Shown: positions 26,473 through 34,407 of the stretch, piece after piece | Layout: each line of letters starts with the position of its first letter | Numbering within the stretch: the first letter of the stretch is position 1 | Source of the DNA: CAWATZ01 sp963784995 | Lineage (GTDB): Bacteria; Planctomycetota; Planctomycetia; Gemmatales; Gemmataceae | Assembly (NCBI GenBank): GCA_963784995.1 | Contig: CAWATZ010000002.1 | Location: forward strand, 1,364,001-1,428,000 | DNA length: 64,000 nucleotides | Direction of reading: 5' to 3' | The notes under the pieces: generated by a model | Databases searched by the model: none | Told to the model about the DNA's origin: nothing | Seen by the model: only the letters and a program-made list of their open reading frames with translations | Translations under genes and position numbers: made by a program

Positions 26473-27141
26473 TCATTCCCCGGCGGCCGTCTGTTGCCGG
26501 GCGATCTGCTCGGCCCACTCGGCATCCGCCGGCCGAAGGGCGGGGTGAGGCTTGTCGGAATAGACGTAGCGCTTGTATCCAGCCGCATCATAGACGCGAT
26601 GCAGCAGTTCTTGCAGATCGAGCGGCACCTCAGGGTCAGGCGGACTCACCGGGATGGGGATGACCGGGAGCCGCTCTCGAAGGCCGATGGGCCAGAAGCC
26701 TGCTTGCGGCCAATCCTGGGCACGAGCAACCATCGCGTAGTAATCGCAGGCAGGCAAGACGGGTGGGCTGGGACGCTCCCCACCCCGGCGGAGGTCGATC
26801 TCGACGAGATTGACAGGGCTCATCAGGAGCAGGTTTCGCTTCCGCAAATAGTCATCACGATCAGGTCCGGATGCCTTGTTGGTCGGGCTGAGCAGCTCCA
26901 GCACGGTAACCACTCGGCGCAATCTGCGATCATGGATCTCCAGAGAGCAGAGGATCTCGACATCGACGGCCAACGGTGCCAAATGAAGCGGAACCGCGAG
27001 CGGGACAATCTTGACGAAGTAGTGCGCCCCTACCAATTCCATCAGAACGTCCCGAGCGTGATTGATGAAGCTGCCATGGAAATCCTCCCAGACATCGTTC
27101 TGCTCCAGGTAAGGATTCATTCCCGGAAATGGCGAAGGCAT
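26473..27141 (-). CDS. DUF4058 family protein
   Basis: The 222-residue protein opens with MPSPFPGMNPYLEQNDVWED, the diagnostic start of DUF4058. It also has VLELLSPTNKASGPDRDDY (about residues 82-100) and LVEIDLRRGGERP. The family is common in Planctomycetes and cyanobacteria and resembles Uma2-type nucleases, but its function is unproven. Compared with the family as I know it, the segment between HYFVKIVPLAVPL and VVTVLELLSP seems short and lacks the usual strand with a PDV motif, so it may be a degenerate member. Confidence 0.75.
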   Translation of the reverse strand: MPSPFPGMNPYLEQNDVWEDFHGSFINHARDVLMELVGAHYFVKIVPLAVPLHLAPLAVDVEILCSLEIHDRRLRRVVTVLELLSPTNKASGPDRDDYLRKRNLLLMSPVNLVEIDLRRGGERPSPPVLPACDYYAMVARAQDWPQAGFWPIGLRERLPVIPIPVSPPDPEVPLDLQELLHRVYDAAGYKRYVYSDKPHPALRPADAEWAEQIARQQTAAGE

Positions 27142-27157
27142 GGGATTCCTCCGGAGA

Positions 27158-27217
27158 GACGAGCCACCGGGTTTATCCCGGTGGTCCAGACGGCGGGGAT
27201 AAACCCCGCCGCTCGTC
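27158..27217. repeat. Compound hairpin between genes
   Basis: Two hairpins (CCACCGGG...CCCGGTGG and CGGCGGGG...CCCCGCCG) are enclosed by an outer GACGAG/CTCGTC pairing. The core GGGTTTATCCC also occurs in the terminator-like hairpin at 57899-57921. Confidence 0.7.
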
Positions 27218-27223
27218 CCGGCG

Positions 27224-29187
27224 TCAGTTCTTCTTCGCCTCCAGGTAAATCGCCAGAGCGTCGGCCAGCATCGACAGGCTGGTCGGGTTACTCTTGAGCG
27301 GGCCGGTCAGCGACTTGATTGTCTTTTCCGCCAGCTTCTGATAGCGCTCATCCTTCGTCTTGATCCACAGCCGGACCAGGTTCCGCGCCGCCAGGCTGTT
27401 GCCGGCCGGCTGGGCCCCGTCGTACTGGTCCCGAGAGCGGGCAAACAGCTTCTCGTGATCGTTCGAGGTGTAGTAGAAGCCGCCCCGATCTTCGTCGGCG
27501 TGCAGCTTGACCATGACGTCGGTCAGCTTCTTCGCCTCATCCAGGAAGCGTGCCTCTCCGGTCACGTCGTGCAGCGTCAGCAGACCATGCACCAGGTAGG
27601 CATAATCGTCGAGGTAGCCGTTGAGCCGGGCCTCCGCCTTCTGTCCGGGAGCGGCTCCGTAGGTCCGCAGCAGCCGGCCGTCCTTGGTCTTGAGTTTCTT
27701 CAGGACGAAGTCCGCGGCCCGGACGGCGGAGGCGATGGCCTTCCTGTCGCCCAGGGCCTGTCCGGCCCGGGCGGCGCCGGCGATCATCTGGCCGTTCCAG
27801 CCGGTCAGCACCTTGGTGTCCAGGAACGGCCGAGGACGCTTGGCACGGACCTCGAACAGTCTCTGCCGTAAGGGACTCAGCTGACGGTCCAGCTCTTCCT
27901 CGGTCAGCTTCCGTTCATTGGCCTGCTCCGCCAGCGACTTCTTCAGCACCAGGATGTGGAACTTCGACTCGAAATTGGCCGGCTCGTCCAGGCCGTAGAC
28001 CTTCTTGAACAGCTCCAGGGATTCCTGTCCGGCCAGCACCGCATCGACTTCCTTGGCCGTCCAGACGTAGAACTTGCCTTCCTCGCCCTCGCTGTCGGCG
28101 TCCAGGGCCGAGTAGTAGGCCCCCTCCGGCGAGGTCAGCTCGCGCTCGACAAAGGCCAGCGTTTGTTGCAGGACGCGCTTGTAAAGCGGCTTCTTGGTCT
28201 CGGCGTAGGCCGCGGCGTAAAGCTCGCACAGCTGGGCGTTGTCGTAGAGCATCTTCTCGAAGTGCGGAACGGTCCAGGTGCGCTCGGTGCGAATAGCGGT
28301 GGAAGCCGCCGCCTAGCTGGTCGTAGATGCCGCCCTGGGCCATCCGGTCGAGTGTGAAGAAGACGATGTCCTTGAGCTGCTTGTTCTTGGTCCGGATGCC
28401 CTCGTTCAGCAGCAGCGTCAGGTAGGACGGCATCGGGAACTTGGCCCCCCGGAACTGACGCACGGCACTGCCGAAGCCGCCATGAACGGAGTCATGGTGT
28501 TCCTTGACTTCATCGACGGCCGCGGTGACCAGGTCGCGGTCCAGCTCGATCAAGGGAATGCCGCGGGCTGCGGGCCAGGTGCTCGGCCGTGGCGGTGGCC
28601 AGCCGGTTGGCCTGCTCCTGGATCTCCTTGGGCTTGTCGCGGTAGATGTCGCTCAGGACCGTCAGCAGCGTCTTGAAGCCGCGGACCTTCTCGCCATCAA
28701 TTTCCTTATCCTCGCGCGGCCAGTACGTGCCGCCCTCGATGGGCTTGCCGTCGGCGGTCAGGAACATCGACAGCGGCCAGCCGCCGGAGCGGCGCAGACC
28801 CTCGGTGAGGGCGGTCATGTAGACGTTGTCGATGTCGGGCCGTTCCTCGCGATCGACCTTGATGCAGACAAAGTGCTTGTTGAGGATCTTCGCCACTTCC
28901 TCGTTGGCGAAGGACTCCTTCTCCATGACGTGGCACCAGTGGCAGGAGCTATAGCCGATGGAGAGAAAGACCAGCTTGTTTTCCTTCTTCGCTTTCTCGA
29001 ACGCCTCGGGGCCCCAGGGGAACCAGTCTACCGGGTTGTGGGCGTGCTGCAAGAGATAGGGGCTGGTCTCGCGGGCCAGCCGGTTGGGCTTGCCCTTGGG
29101 CTTGTCGGCCTTGTCGTCGGCGGCCAGCAGAGGCGGCAGGGCGGCCAGAACCAGCAGAAGGGAACCGAGGCGGAGGAGTCGAAACAT
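27224..29187 (-). CDS. DUF255 thioredoxin-domain protein (YyaL/SPATA20-like), frameshifted
   Basis: The start at 29187 gives a signal peptide (LGSLLLVLAALPPLLA). A thioredoxin-like DUF255 domain follows, with NPVDWFPWGPEAFEKAKKEN and the redox site SSCHWCHVMEKESF. The C-terminal part is an alpha/alpha barrel of the glycoside-hydrolase type (KMLYDNAQLCELY, ALDADSEGEEGKFYVW). The frame changes twice: an extra base in a GGG run at 28565-28567, and another near 28290 (RYS/TERTWTVPHFEKM). Both flanks are conserved, so indel errors are likely, and the full protein would be about 650 residues. It is followed upstream by two DsbD-N-like genes in the same direction, which suggests a periplasmic redox cluster. 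The family's true activity is unknown. Confidence 0.8.
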
Positions 29188-29227
29188 GGGTGCGTTCCTG
29201 GGGGTGGTTGGGTGGGTGTGGGTTGTG

Positions 29228-29288
29228 TGGGTCAGGGGGCCGATCCTGACCCACGAAGCGAAGCAGTAGCCGCAGGCTTTAGCCTGCG
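29228..29288. repeat. Two adjacent hairpins between genes
   Basis: TGGGTCAGG/CCTGACCCA (29228-29253) and CGCAGGCT/AGCCTGCG (29271-29288) lie between the DsbD-N-like stop and the DUF255 start. They could terminate transcription or be palindromic repeats. Confidence 0.6.
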
Positions 29289-29295
29289 CTCCGGC

Positions 29296-29811
29296 CTATT
29301 TCACCGTCAGCTTGACCGTGCCGGGAAGCAGGCACCGCATCAGTTTGTCGTTACAGGCATTGACCTGGACGCTGACTTCCAGGGGGCTGGTGTCTCCCGC
29401 AGTCCGCCTGACCTGGCTTTTGATGACCACCGTGCCCTCGTAAACTTTGTAATCGCCCAGCGTCATATCCTTCACCAGCTTCCCGGCCGGGTACTCGACC
29501 TTCACGTCCTTCAGCGGCTGGCCGGCCTTGATGGAAACGGCGGTCTTGCTCTCTTCGATGTCCTTGTTGCCGACCGGGTTGGCGTAGAGGTGCCAATCCT
29601 TCTCGATGACCACTGTGAGCGTGACGACTTGCTTGCCGTCGGCGTCGGGCTTGCTGGCTGTGCCGGTGACCTTGACCTTCGAGTCGGACCCTTTGTCCTG
29701 AGCCAGGGCCAAGTCCGGTCGGCAAACCAGGGCCAGGACGGCGAGCAGCAGCCAGGGAGTCTTCCGGGTGAGCAACCGCAAGGACTGTACGGGATGGCGA
29801 AACAGGACCAT
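29296..29811 (-). CDS. DsbD N-terminal-domain-like exported protein
   Basis: The 171-residue protein has a signal peptide (TPWLLLAVLALVCRPDLALA) and an immunoglobulin-like fold matching the periplasmic N-terminal domain of the disulfide reductase DsbD. Recognisable are EKDWHLYANPVGNKDIEESK and the C-terminal cysteine pair in VNACNDKLMRCLLPGTVKL. In DsbD this domain passes electrons to partner proteins, but here it stands alone with no membrane domain. It is about 60% identical by eye to the gene immediately upstream, so it is a tandem duplicate. It probably belongs with the DUF255 protein downstream. Confidence 0.75.
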   Translation of the reverse strand: MVLFRHPVQSLRLLTRKTPWLLLAVLALVCRPDLALAQDKGSDSKVKVTGTASKPDADGKQVVTLTVVIEKDWHLYANPVGNKDIEESKTAVSIKAGQPLKDVKVEYPAGKLVKDMTLGDYKVYEGTVVIKSQVRRTAGDTSPLEVSVQVNACNDKLMRCLLPGTVKLTVK

Positions 29812-29836
29812 GTTTTCTCCTCGAACAGACAGAGGT

Positions 29837-30319
29837 TCACTTCACCGTGAGCTTGGCGGTGCCCGGCAACAGGCAGTTCTTGTCGCTGCAGGCCTGCAAC
29901 TTGACGCTGACTTCCAGCGGGCTATTGTCGCCCGCGGTCCGGCGAAGATGGCCCTTGATGACCACCGTGCCCTCGTACACGTTGAAGTTGCCAAGCGTCT
30001 TGTCCTTCTCGACCTTCCCGGCCGGATAGTCGATCTTGACCTCTTTCAGCGGCTGGCTGGCCTTGATGGCCACGCTGGTCTGGGCATCGGCGAAATCCTG
30101 ATTGCCGACCGGGTTGGCGTACAGGTGCCAGCCCTTCTCGATTGTCAAGGTGAGCGTGACCAGCTGCTTGCCGTCGGCGTCAGGCTTGCTGGCTGCGCCG
30201 GTGATCTTGACCTTCGATTCGGACGTCTTGGGCTGAGCGGACGCAGGGGCCGACAAGCAAAGCAAAGCCAGGCCGGCCAGCACCAGAGCCGCCTGCCTCC
30301 GATGGCGAAACAGGTCCAT
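29837..30319 (-). CDS. DsbD N-terminal-domain-like exported protein (tandem paralogue)
   Basis: The 160-residue protein has a signal peptide (AALVLAGLALLCLSAPASA), then the same domain as its neighbour: EKGWHLYANPVGNQDFADAQ and LQACSDKNCLLPGTAKLTVK. The Cys pair is spaced Cys-x3-Cys here, against Cys-x5-Cys in the neighbour, so the two copies have diverged at the putative redox site. Only 25 bases separate the genes. Confidence 0.75.
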   Translation of the reverse strand: MDLFRHRRQAALVLAGLALLCLSAPASAQPKTSESKVKITGAASKPDADGKQLVTLTLTIEKGWHLYANPVGNQDFADAQTSVAIKASQPLKEVKIDYPAGKVEKDKTLGNFNVYEGTVVIKGHLRRTAGDNSPLEVSVKLQACSDKNCLLPGTAKLTVK

Positions 30320-30446
30320 GTTCTTTCCTCGATCAACCAGGTTGGGCCCGGCGCGGCAACGGCTCGAACCGCCCGCGGCCGGACAATGTCCTTGATACTA
30401 TCTCCACAGGCCGCGGTTTCGCCAAGAGGAAAACCACAGCAACGCC

Positions 30447-31667
30447 TCATCTGCCGCGCAGCAGCCGCTCGATTACCGCATCCGCCACGTATTTCCCCGA
30501 CCGCGTCAACCAGGCTCCCCGACGCTCATTGTGCAGCAAACCCAGCTCCACCAGATGCTCCAGAGCGGCCCCGGCAACCTCGTCCAGCGAATGGCCGGTC
30601 TGCTCGCGGAACGCGGCCCGATCGATCCCCTCGGCCCGCCGCAGTTGCACCGCCATCGTCTCCCGCGCTCGCTCCCACGGCTCCAGTTCCTCGGACTGAA
30701 ACACCGGGCTCTCGCCCGAGAGGACCTTGCGCAGGTAAGTGTCGAGGTTGCGAGTGTTCAGCTCCCGCCGGCCCAGGACGTATCTGGCCGCTCCCATGCC
30801 GAAGCCGAAATAGGCATGGTTGGCCCAGTAAACCTGGTTGTGCCGGCTGCGATTCGTCGGGCCGCTCGATTGCCGGCGCGCATGGTTGGAAATCTCGTAA
30901 TGCTCGAACCCTGCCGACTCCAGCGTGTCAATGGCGACCTGGTAAAGACGCAGCTCGGTTTCCTCCTCCAGCGCCTTGACCTGACCGTGCTGCCGCTGCT
31001 TCCACAACGGCGTCCCCTTCTCGTAGGTCAGGCCGTAGGTCGATACGTGTTCGGGCCCCAGGGCCAGTGCCCGGGCCAGGTCATCCTCCCATTCGCTGAC
31101 CGTCTGCCCGGGCACGGCGAAGATCAGGTCAAGCGATACCTGCGGAATCCGCCGCCGGACGTTCTCGACCGCCCGGGGCACGTCTTCGGGAGAATGGTCC
31201 CGCTCCAGCACGCGCAGCAGCCGGGGCTGAAACGACTGCGCTCCCAGACTGATCCGCGTGACGCCATGATCGGCCAGCACCGCGATCTTGTCCGGATGCA
31301 GGGTGCCCGGATTCGCTTCAATCGAGAATTCCCCGCTGGCCCGGAGCGGCAGCCAGCGCCGCACCGACTGCAAGAGCTGCTGCAACGCCGCCACGCCGAG
31401 ATGCGTGGGCGTGCCGCCGCCGATGAACAGCGTCTCGACCGGCTGCGGCGACCCGAGCGTGGCCAGTTCCGCTTCCAGGGCTTCAAGGTACAGCTCGATG
31501 GCCGAGTCCTGGCCGACGGCGATGGCGAAATCGCAGTACCCGCAGTGATGGGCGCAGAACGGAACGTGGACGTACGCGGCCCGGGGCCAGAGCCAGGGGG
31601 GCAGGGCAGAAGCATTCGCGGAAGTTGGCAGCACGGTTCTTGACAACCTCAACCGTTCGGTGGGCAT
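30447..31667 (-). CDS. hemW: HemW-like radical SAM protein (coproporphyrinogen-oxidase family)
   Basis: The 406-residue protein has YVHVPFCAHHCGYCDF near residue 32, giving the CxxxCxxC cluster motif. It also shows LFIGGGTPTHLG, FSIEANPGTL, RISLGAQSFQPRLLRVLERD, SLDLIFAVPGQ and the C-terminal HemW/HemN domain (NLDTYLRKVLSGE ... WLTRSGKYVADAVIERLL). This matches HemW, a haem chaperone related to oxygen-independent coproporphyrinogen oxidase. I chose the ATG at 31667; longer upstream starts run through the neighbouring small gene. It follows two small unknown genes in the same direction. Confidence 0.88.
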   Translation of the reverse strand: MPTERLRLSRTVLPTSANASALPPWLWPRAAYVHVPFCAHHCGYCDFAIAVGQDSAIELYLEALEAELATLGSPQPVETLFIGGGTPTHLGVAALQQLLQSVRRWLPLRASGEFSIEANPGTLHPDKIAVLADHGVTRISLGAQSFQPRLLRVLERDHSPEDVPRAVENVRRRIPQVSLDLIFAVPGQTVSEWEDDLARALALGPEHVSTYGLTYEKGTPLWKQRQHGQVKALEEETELRLYQVAIDTLESAGFEHYEISNHARRQSSGPTNRSRHNQVYWANHAYFGFGMGAARYVLGRRELNTRNLDTYLRKVLSGESPVFQSEELEPWERARETMAVQLRRAEGIDRAAFREQTGHSLDEVAGAALEHLVELGLLHNERRGAWLTRSGKYVADAVIERLLRGR

Positions 31668-31693
31668 TGGCCTGCAAAGGCCGCCACAGGAAC

Positions 31694-31981
31694 TCAGGCG
31701 TCCGGACTGGTCGGCTGGCTCTCGATTTCCGTGAGGGCCGAATGGAGCCACCGCTCGCAGCTCTTCTCTCTGGCCTTCTCTTCCAACTGCCGGAGGACTT
31801 CGTCGTAGGAACACTTGCCCTGGGCTGCGGCTTCCATGTCCAGGACGGCATTGTGGAACAGATCCGCAAGGTGGAAGACCATTTTGTTCTTTTGCTCGTG
31901 ACCTTGCGCTCGCATCTCGATGAGGGCGCGGAACAGGAGGCGGTGAACAAGTTCGAGAGCAGTCTTCTTGGTTGTGTGCAT
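31694..31981 (-). CDS. Small hypothetical helical protein
   Basis: The 95-residue product (MHTTKKTALELVHRLLFRAL) is predicted to be mostly helical, with HEQKNKMVFHLADLFHNAVL in the middle. I do not recognise the family. The downstream hemW begins 26 bases after its stop, and the upstream small gene ends 3 bases before its start, so the three probably form one transcript. Confidence 0.55.
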   Translation of the reverse strand: MHTTKKTALELVHRLLFRALIEMRAQGHEQKNKMVFHLADLFHNAVLDMEAAAQGKCSYDEVLRQLEEKAREKSCERWLHSALTEIESQPTSPDA

Positions 31982-31984
31982 GGG

Positions 31985-32278
31985 TCAATCCAGATCAGGG
32001 AACATGGACAGGTCAGGAGTATACGGGGCCACGGGCACCTTGGTGTCCGGCTTGATGCTGCTGCCGGGATCAGCCGCCCGGCGGAGCAGTTCGTGAGCCC
32101 GGCCATTGCCGTCCACCAGGGTTCCCGTGTCGGTGTTCTCGGTCAGGAAGTCTCCTCGGGCCAGGTTGCGCACCGACTGGAGCAGTTCCGCGTCGGTCAG
32201 TTTCTGGAGCCCAGGACGGGGCGTACTGTGGGCCGCCCCCTGGATCGGCTTCAAATCTTTGACCTCGACTTCACGCAC
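31985..32278 (-). CDS. Small hypothetical protein
   Basis: The 97-residue product (MREVEVKDLKPIQGAAHSTP) carries SVRNLARGDFLTENTDTGTL and a Pro/Asp-rich tail (VAPYTPDLSMFPDLD). I do not recognise it. It is the first gene of the apparent hemW transcript, divergent from the SDR gene. Confidence 0.5.
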   Translation of the reverse strand: MREVEVKDLKPIQGAAHSTPRPGLQKLTDAELLQSVRNLARGDFLTENTDTGTLVDGNGRAHELLRRAADPGSSIKPDTKVPVAPYTPDLSMFPDLD

Positions 32279-32555
32279 GAATCGGGCCGATGTTTGGGGT
32301 TTTGCGGAACTCGGCCAACACTGCGCCGACTGCCGGCGTCTTCTCGCGGAATGGCTCTGGGATCGCGCCTCGGCCCGGTTAGTATATCACAGGTCACGCC
32401 TGGGGAGCCACGGATTCCCTGGTTCTCTTCTTGAGAGCCGCTCATATGACTACCGTTGCCAGTCAGCTGAATGTCTATCGGCCAGGGCTGTGGGCCAGCT
32501 GCTGGGACTCGCCGTGTTCGTTGGCCATTGAAGAATTGAGCATTTGGGGGTTGCC

Positions 32556-33338
32556 ATGATTCTAGCGGGCAAGGTGGCACTGGTAACAGGAGCATCGGCG
32601 GGCATCGGGCGAGCGACCGCCCTGACAATGGCCCAGAACGGGGCGGACGTGGCCATCAATTACTTAACCTGGCCCGAGTCGGCCGAGGAACTCGCCGGGC
32701 AAGTCCGGGCCCTGGGACGCAAGGCGTTGCTCTGCCAGGTGGACGTCGCCGACCAGCCCGCCGTCGAGGCGATGGTGGAGCGCGTCGTGAAGGAACTGGG
32801 CCACCTAGACATCTTTGTTTCCAACGCCGTCTACAGCGACCGGGAATTGTTCTGGAAGGCGGACATGGCCGGCTTTCGCCGGACCATCGACGTGACCATG
32901 TGGGGTGCCTTTCATGGACTGCGCGCCTCGGCCAACGCCATGATCCGCCAGGGCCAGGGCGGCAGCATGGTCGTGGTCAGCTCCGGCCATGCCAAAACCG
33001 CCATTCCCTCCTCAATGGCTTACAACATGGCCAAGGCGGCCCTCGATCAGATGGCCCGGACGGCGGCCCTGGAGCTGGTCAAGCACCGGGTTCGCGTCAA
33101 CATCATCTATCCGGGCTGGACCGACACCCCCGGCGAACGGAAGTTCTTCACCGAGGAGGTGCTGCAACAGGCCGGGGCCGCCCTGCCCTGGGGCCGGCTG
33201 GCCAAACCGGAGGAGGTCGCCCGCGGCATCCTGTTCCTGGTCGATCCCGCGTCCGATTACGTCACCGGCAGCACGCTGGTCATCGATGGCGGTGCCTCCT
33301 TGCCCTGGTGGTCAAAACGTGGTACAGGAGAGTTCTGA
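32556..33338 (+). CDS. Short-chain dehydrogenase/reductase (SDR)
   Basis: The 260-residue NAD(P)-dependent oxidoreductase has the cofactor motif TGASAGIG (residues 9-16), NAVYS for the usual NNAG (about 90), the catalytic Ser in VVVSSGHA (about 142), YNMAKAAL (Tyr and Lys of YxxxK, about 155) and PGWTDTPGE. The C-terminal ASDYVTGSTLVIDGG is typical of glucose/ribitol-type classical SDRs. I chose the ATG at 32556 rather than the TTG at 32544 because the typical SDR N-terminus (ILAGKVALVTG) follows it directly. The substrate is unknown. Confidence 0.88.
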   Translation: MILAGKVALVTGASAGIGRATALTMAQNGADVAINYLTWPESAEELAGQVRALGRKALLCQVDVADQPAVEAMVERVVKELGHLDIFVSNAVYSDRELFWKADMAGFRRTIDVTMWGAFHGLRASANAMIRQGQGGSMVVVSSGHAKTAIPSSMAYNMAKAALDQMARTAALELVKHRVRVNIIYPGWTDTPGERKFFTEEVLQQAGAALPWGRLAKPEEVARGILFLVDPASDYVTGSTLVIDGGASLPWWSKRGTGEF

Positions 33339-33384
33339 ACCTTTCTGTACTGACCTCCGTGTCCTGAGAAAGGAGCCTTCACCC

Positions 33385-34395
33385 ATGTTCCGCTTTCTCT
33401 GTTCCCTGCTGCCCTTGCTCGCAGCTATCCTGCTACTGCCTGGCGAGCCCTCGGCCGCCCCGGTGCCGCAACCGCGCAACCTGCTGCTGGTCTCGTCCAA
33501 CCAGACCGGCAACTGGGAGGTCTTCCTCCTCAATCCCGACAACGGCGACACCAAAAATCTCACCAACAACAAGGCCAGCGACACCGACCCGGTCTGGTCG
33601 CCCGATGGGAAAAGGATCGTCTTTGTCTCCGACCGGGACGGGAGCAGCAACCTCTGGCTGCTAACGCTCGATGGCGCGGTTCGCCAGCTGACGAAGGAGA
33701 AGACGAGCTGTTCCTCGCCGCGCTGGTCGCCGGATGGGACTCGGATCGCCCACGTCTGCAACAAGGACGGCATTGACCAGGTCTGCCTGATCAATGCCGA
33801 CGGCAAGAACGTCAAGCAGCTGACCAGCGATGGCCAGTTCGCCAGCCGGCAGCCGGCCTGGTCGCCGGCGGGCAATCGCCTGACCTTCTCGCGCTATGGC
33901 CCGGCCCTGTACGAGACGTTTCGGATCGACGCCGACGGCAAAAACGAGGTCAACCTGACCAACGGCGGCGGGCTCGACGCTCAGTGGTCGCCCGATGGCA
34001 AGAAGATCGCCTTCACCTCGGTCCGCAAGCAGGGCAGCTTCCTGGTGTACGTCATGGACGCCGACGGCGGCAACGTCACGCAGCTGCCTTCCAGCCCGAA
34101 CCCGTGGGGCAACGTCTTCCCGGCCTGGTCGCCCGACGGCAAGAAGCTGGCCTACACCGACTGGATCGAGGACGCGCCGCAGATTGTCGTTTGCGACGCC
34201 GACGGCAAGAATTACAAGAAGCTGACCAGCACCGACCGGAACTTCATCGCCCGCTGGTCGGCCGACGGTAAGAAGCTGCTCTTCACCCGCACGGCCGAGG
34301 GCCAGCCCACGGCCCTGTGGATCATGGACGCGGATGGTCAGAATCAACGGAAACTGATGGAGAACGTCGGCACGTATGGCTGGCGGCCGAAATAG
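33385..34395 (+). CDS. TolB-like PD40 beta-propeller exported protein
   Basis: The 336-residue protein has a signal peptide (FLCSLLPLLAAILLLPG) and six TolB/WD40-like (PD40) blades, recognised by repeated DPVWSPDGKRIVFVSDRDG, SPRWSPDGTRIAHVCNKDG and PAWSPDGKKLAYTDW. It probably lies in the periplasm and binds other proteins or ligands. There is no TolB N-terminal domain and no Pal/Tol neighbour. The start follows GAAAGGAG, and the next gene begins 12 bases after the TAG stop, so they are likely co-transcribed. Confidence 0.85.
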   Translation: MFRFLCSLLPLLAAILLLPGEPSAAPVPQPRNLLLVSSNQTGNWEVFLLNPDNGDTKNLTNNKASDTDPVWSPDGKRIVFVSDRDGSSNLWLLTLDGAVRQLTKEKTSCSSPRWSPDGTRIAHVCNKDGIDQVCLINADGKNVKQLTSDGQFASRQPAWSPAGNRLTFSRYGPALYETFRIDADGKNEVNLTNGGGLDAQWSPDGKKIAFTSVRKQGSFLVYVMDADGGNVTQLPSSPNPWGNVFPAWSPDGKKLAYTDWIEDAPQIVVCDADGKNYKKLTSTDRNFIARWSADGKKLLFTRTAEGQPTALWIMDADGQNQRKLMENVGTYGWRPK

Positions 34396-34407
34396 CAGGG
34401 AGAAGAG

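Noticed and set aside
31667..31988. Longer N-terminal extension of hemW to 31988
   Set aside because: The extra 107 residues are Pro/Arg/Ser-rich with no homology and overlap a small gene with normal composition.
32341..32420. Promoter TATACT on the minus strand near 32381 for the hemW transcript
   Set aside because: There is no acceptable -35 box at 16-18 bases and no conservation to support it.
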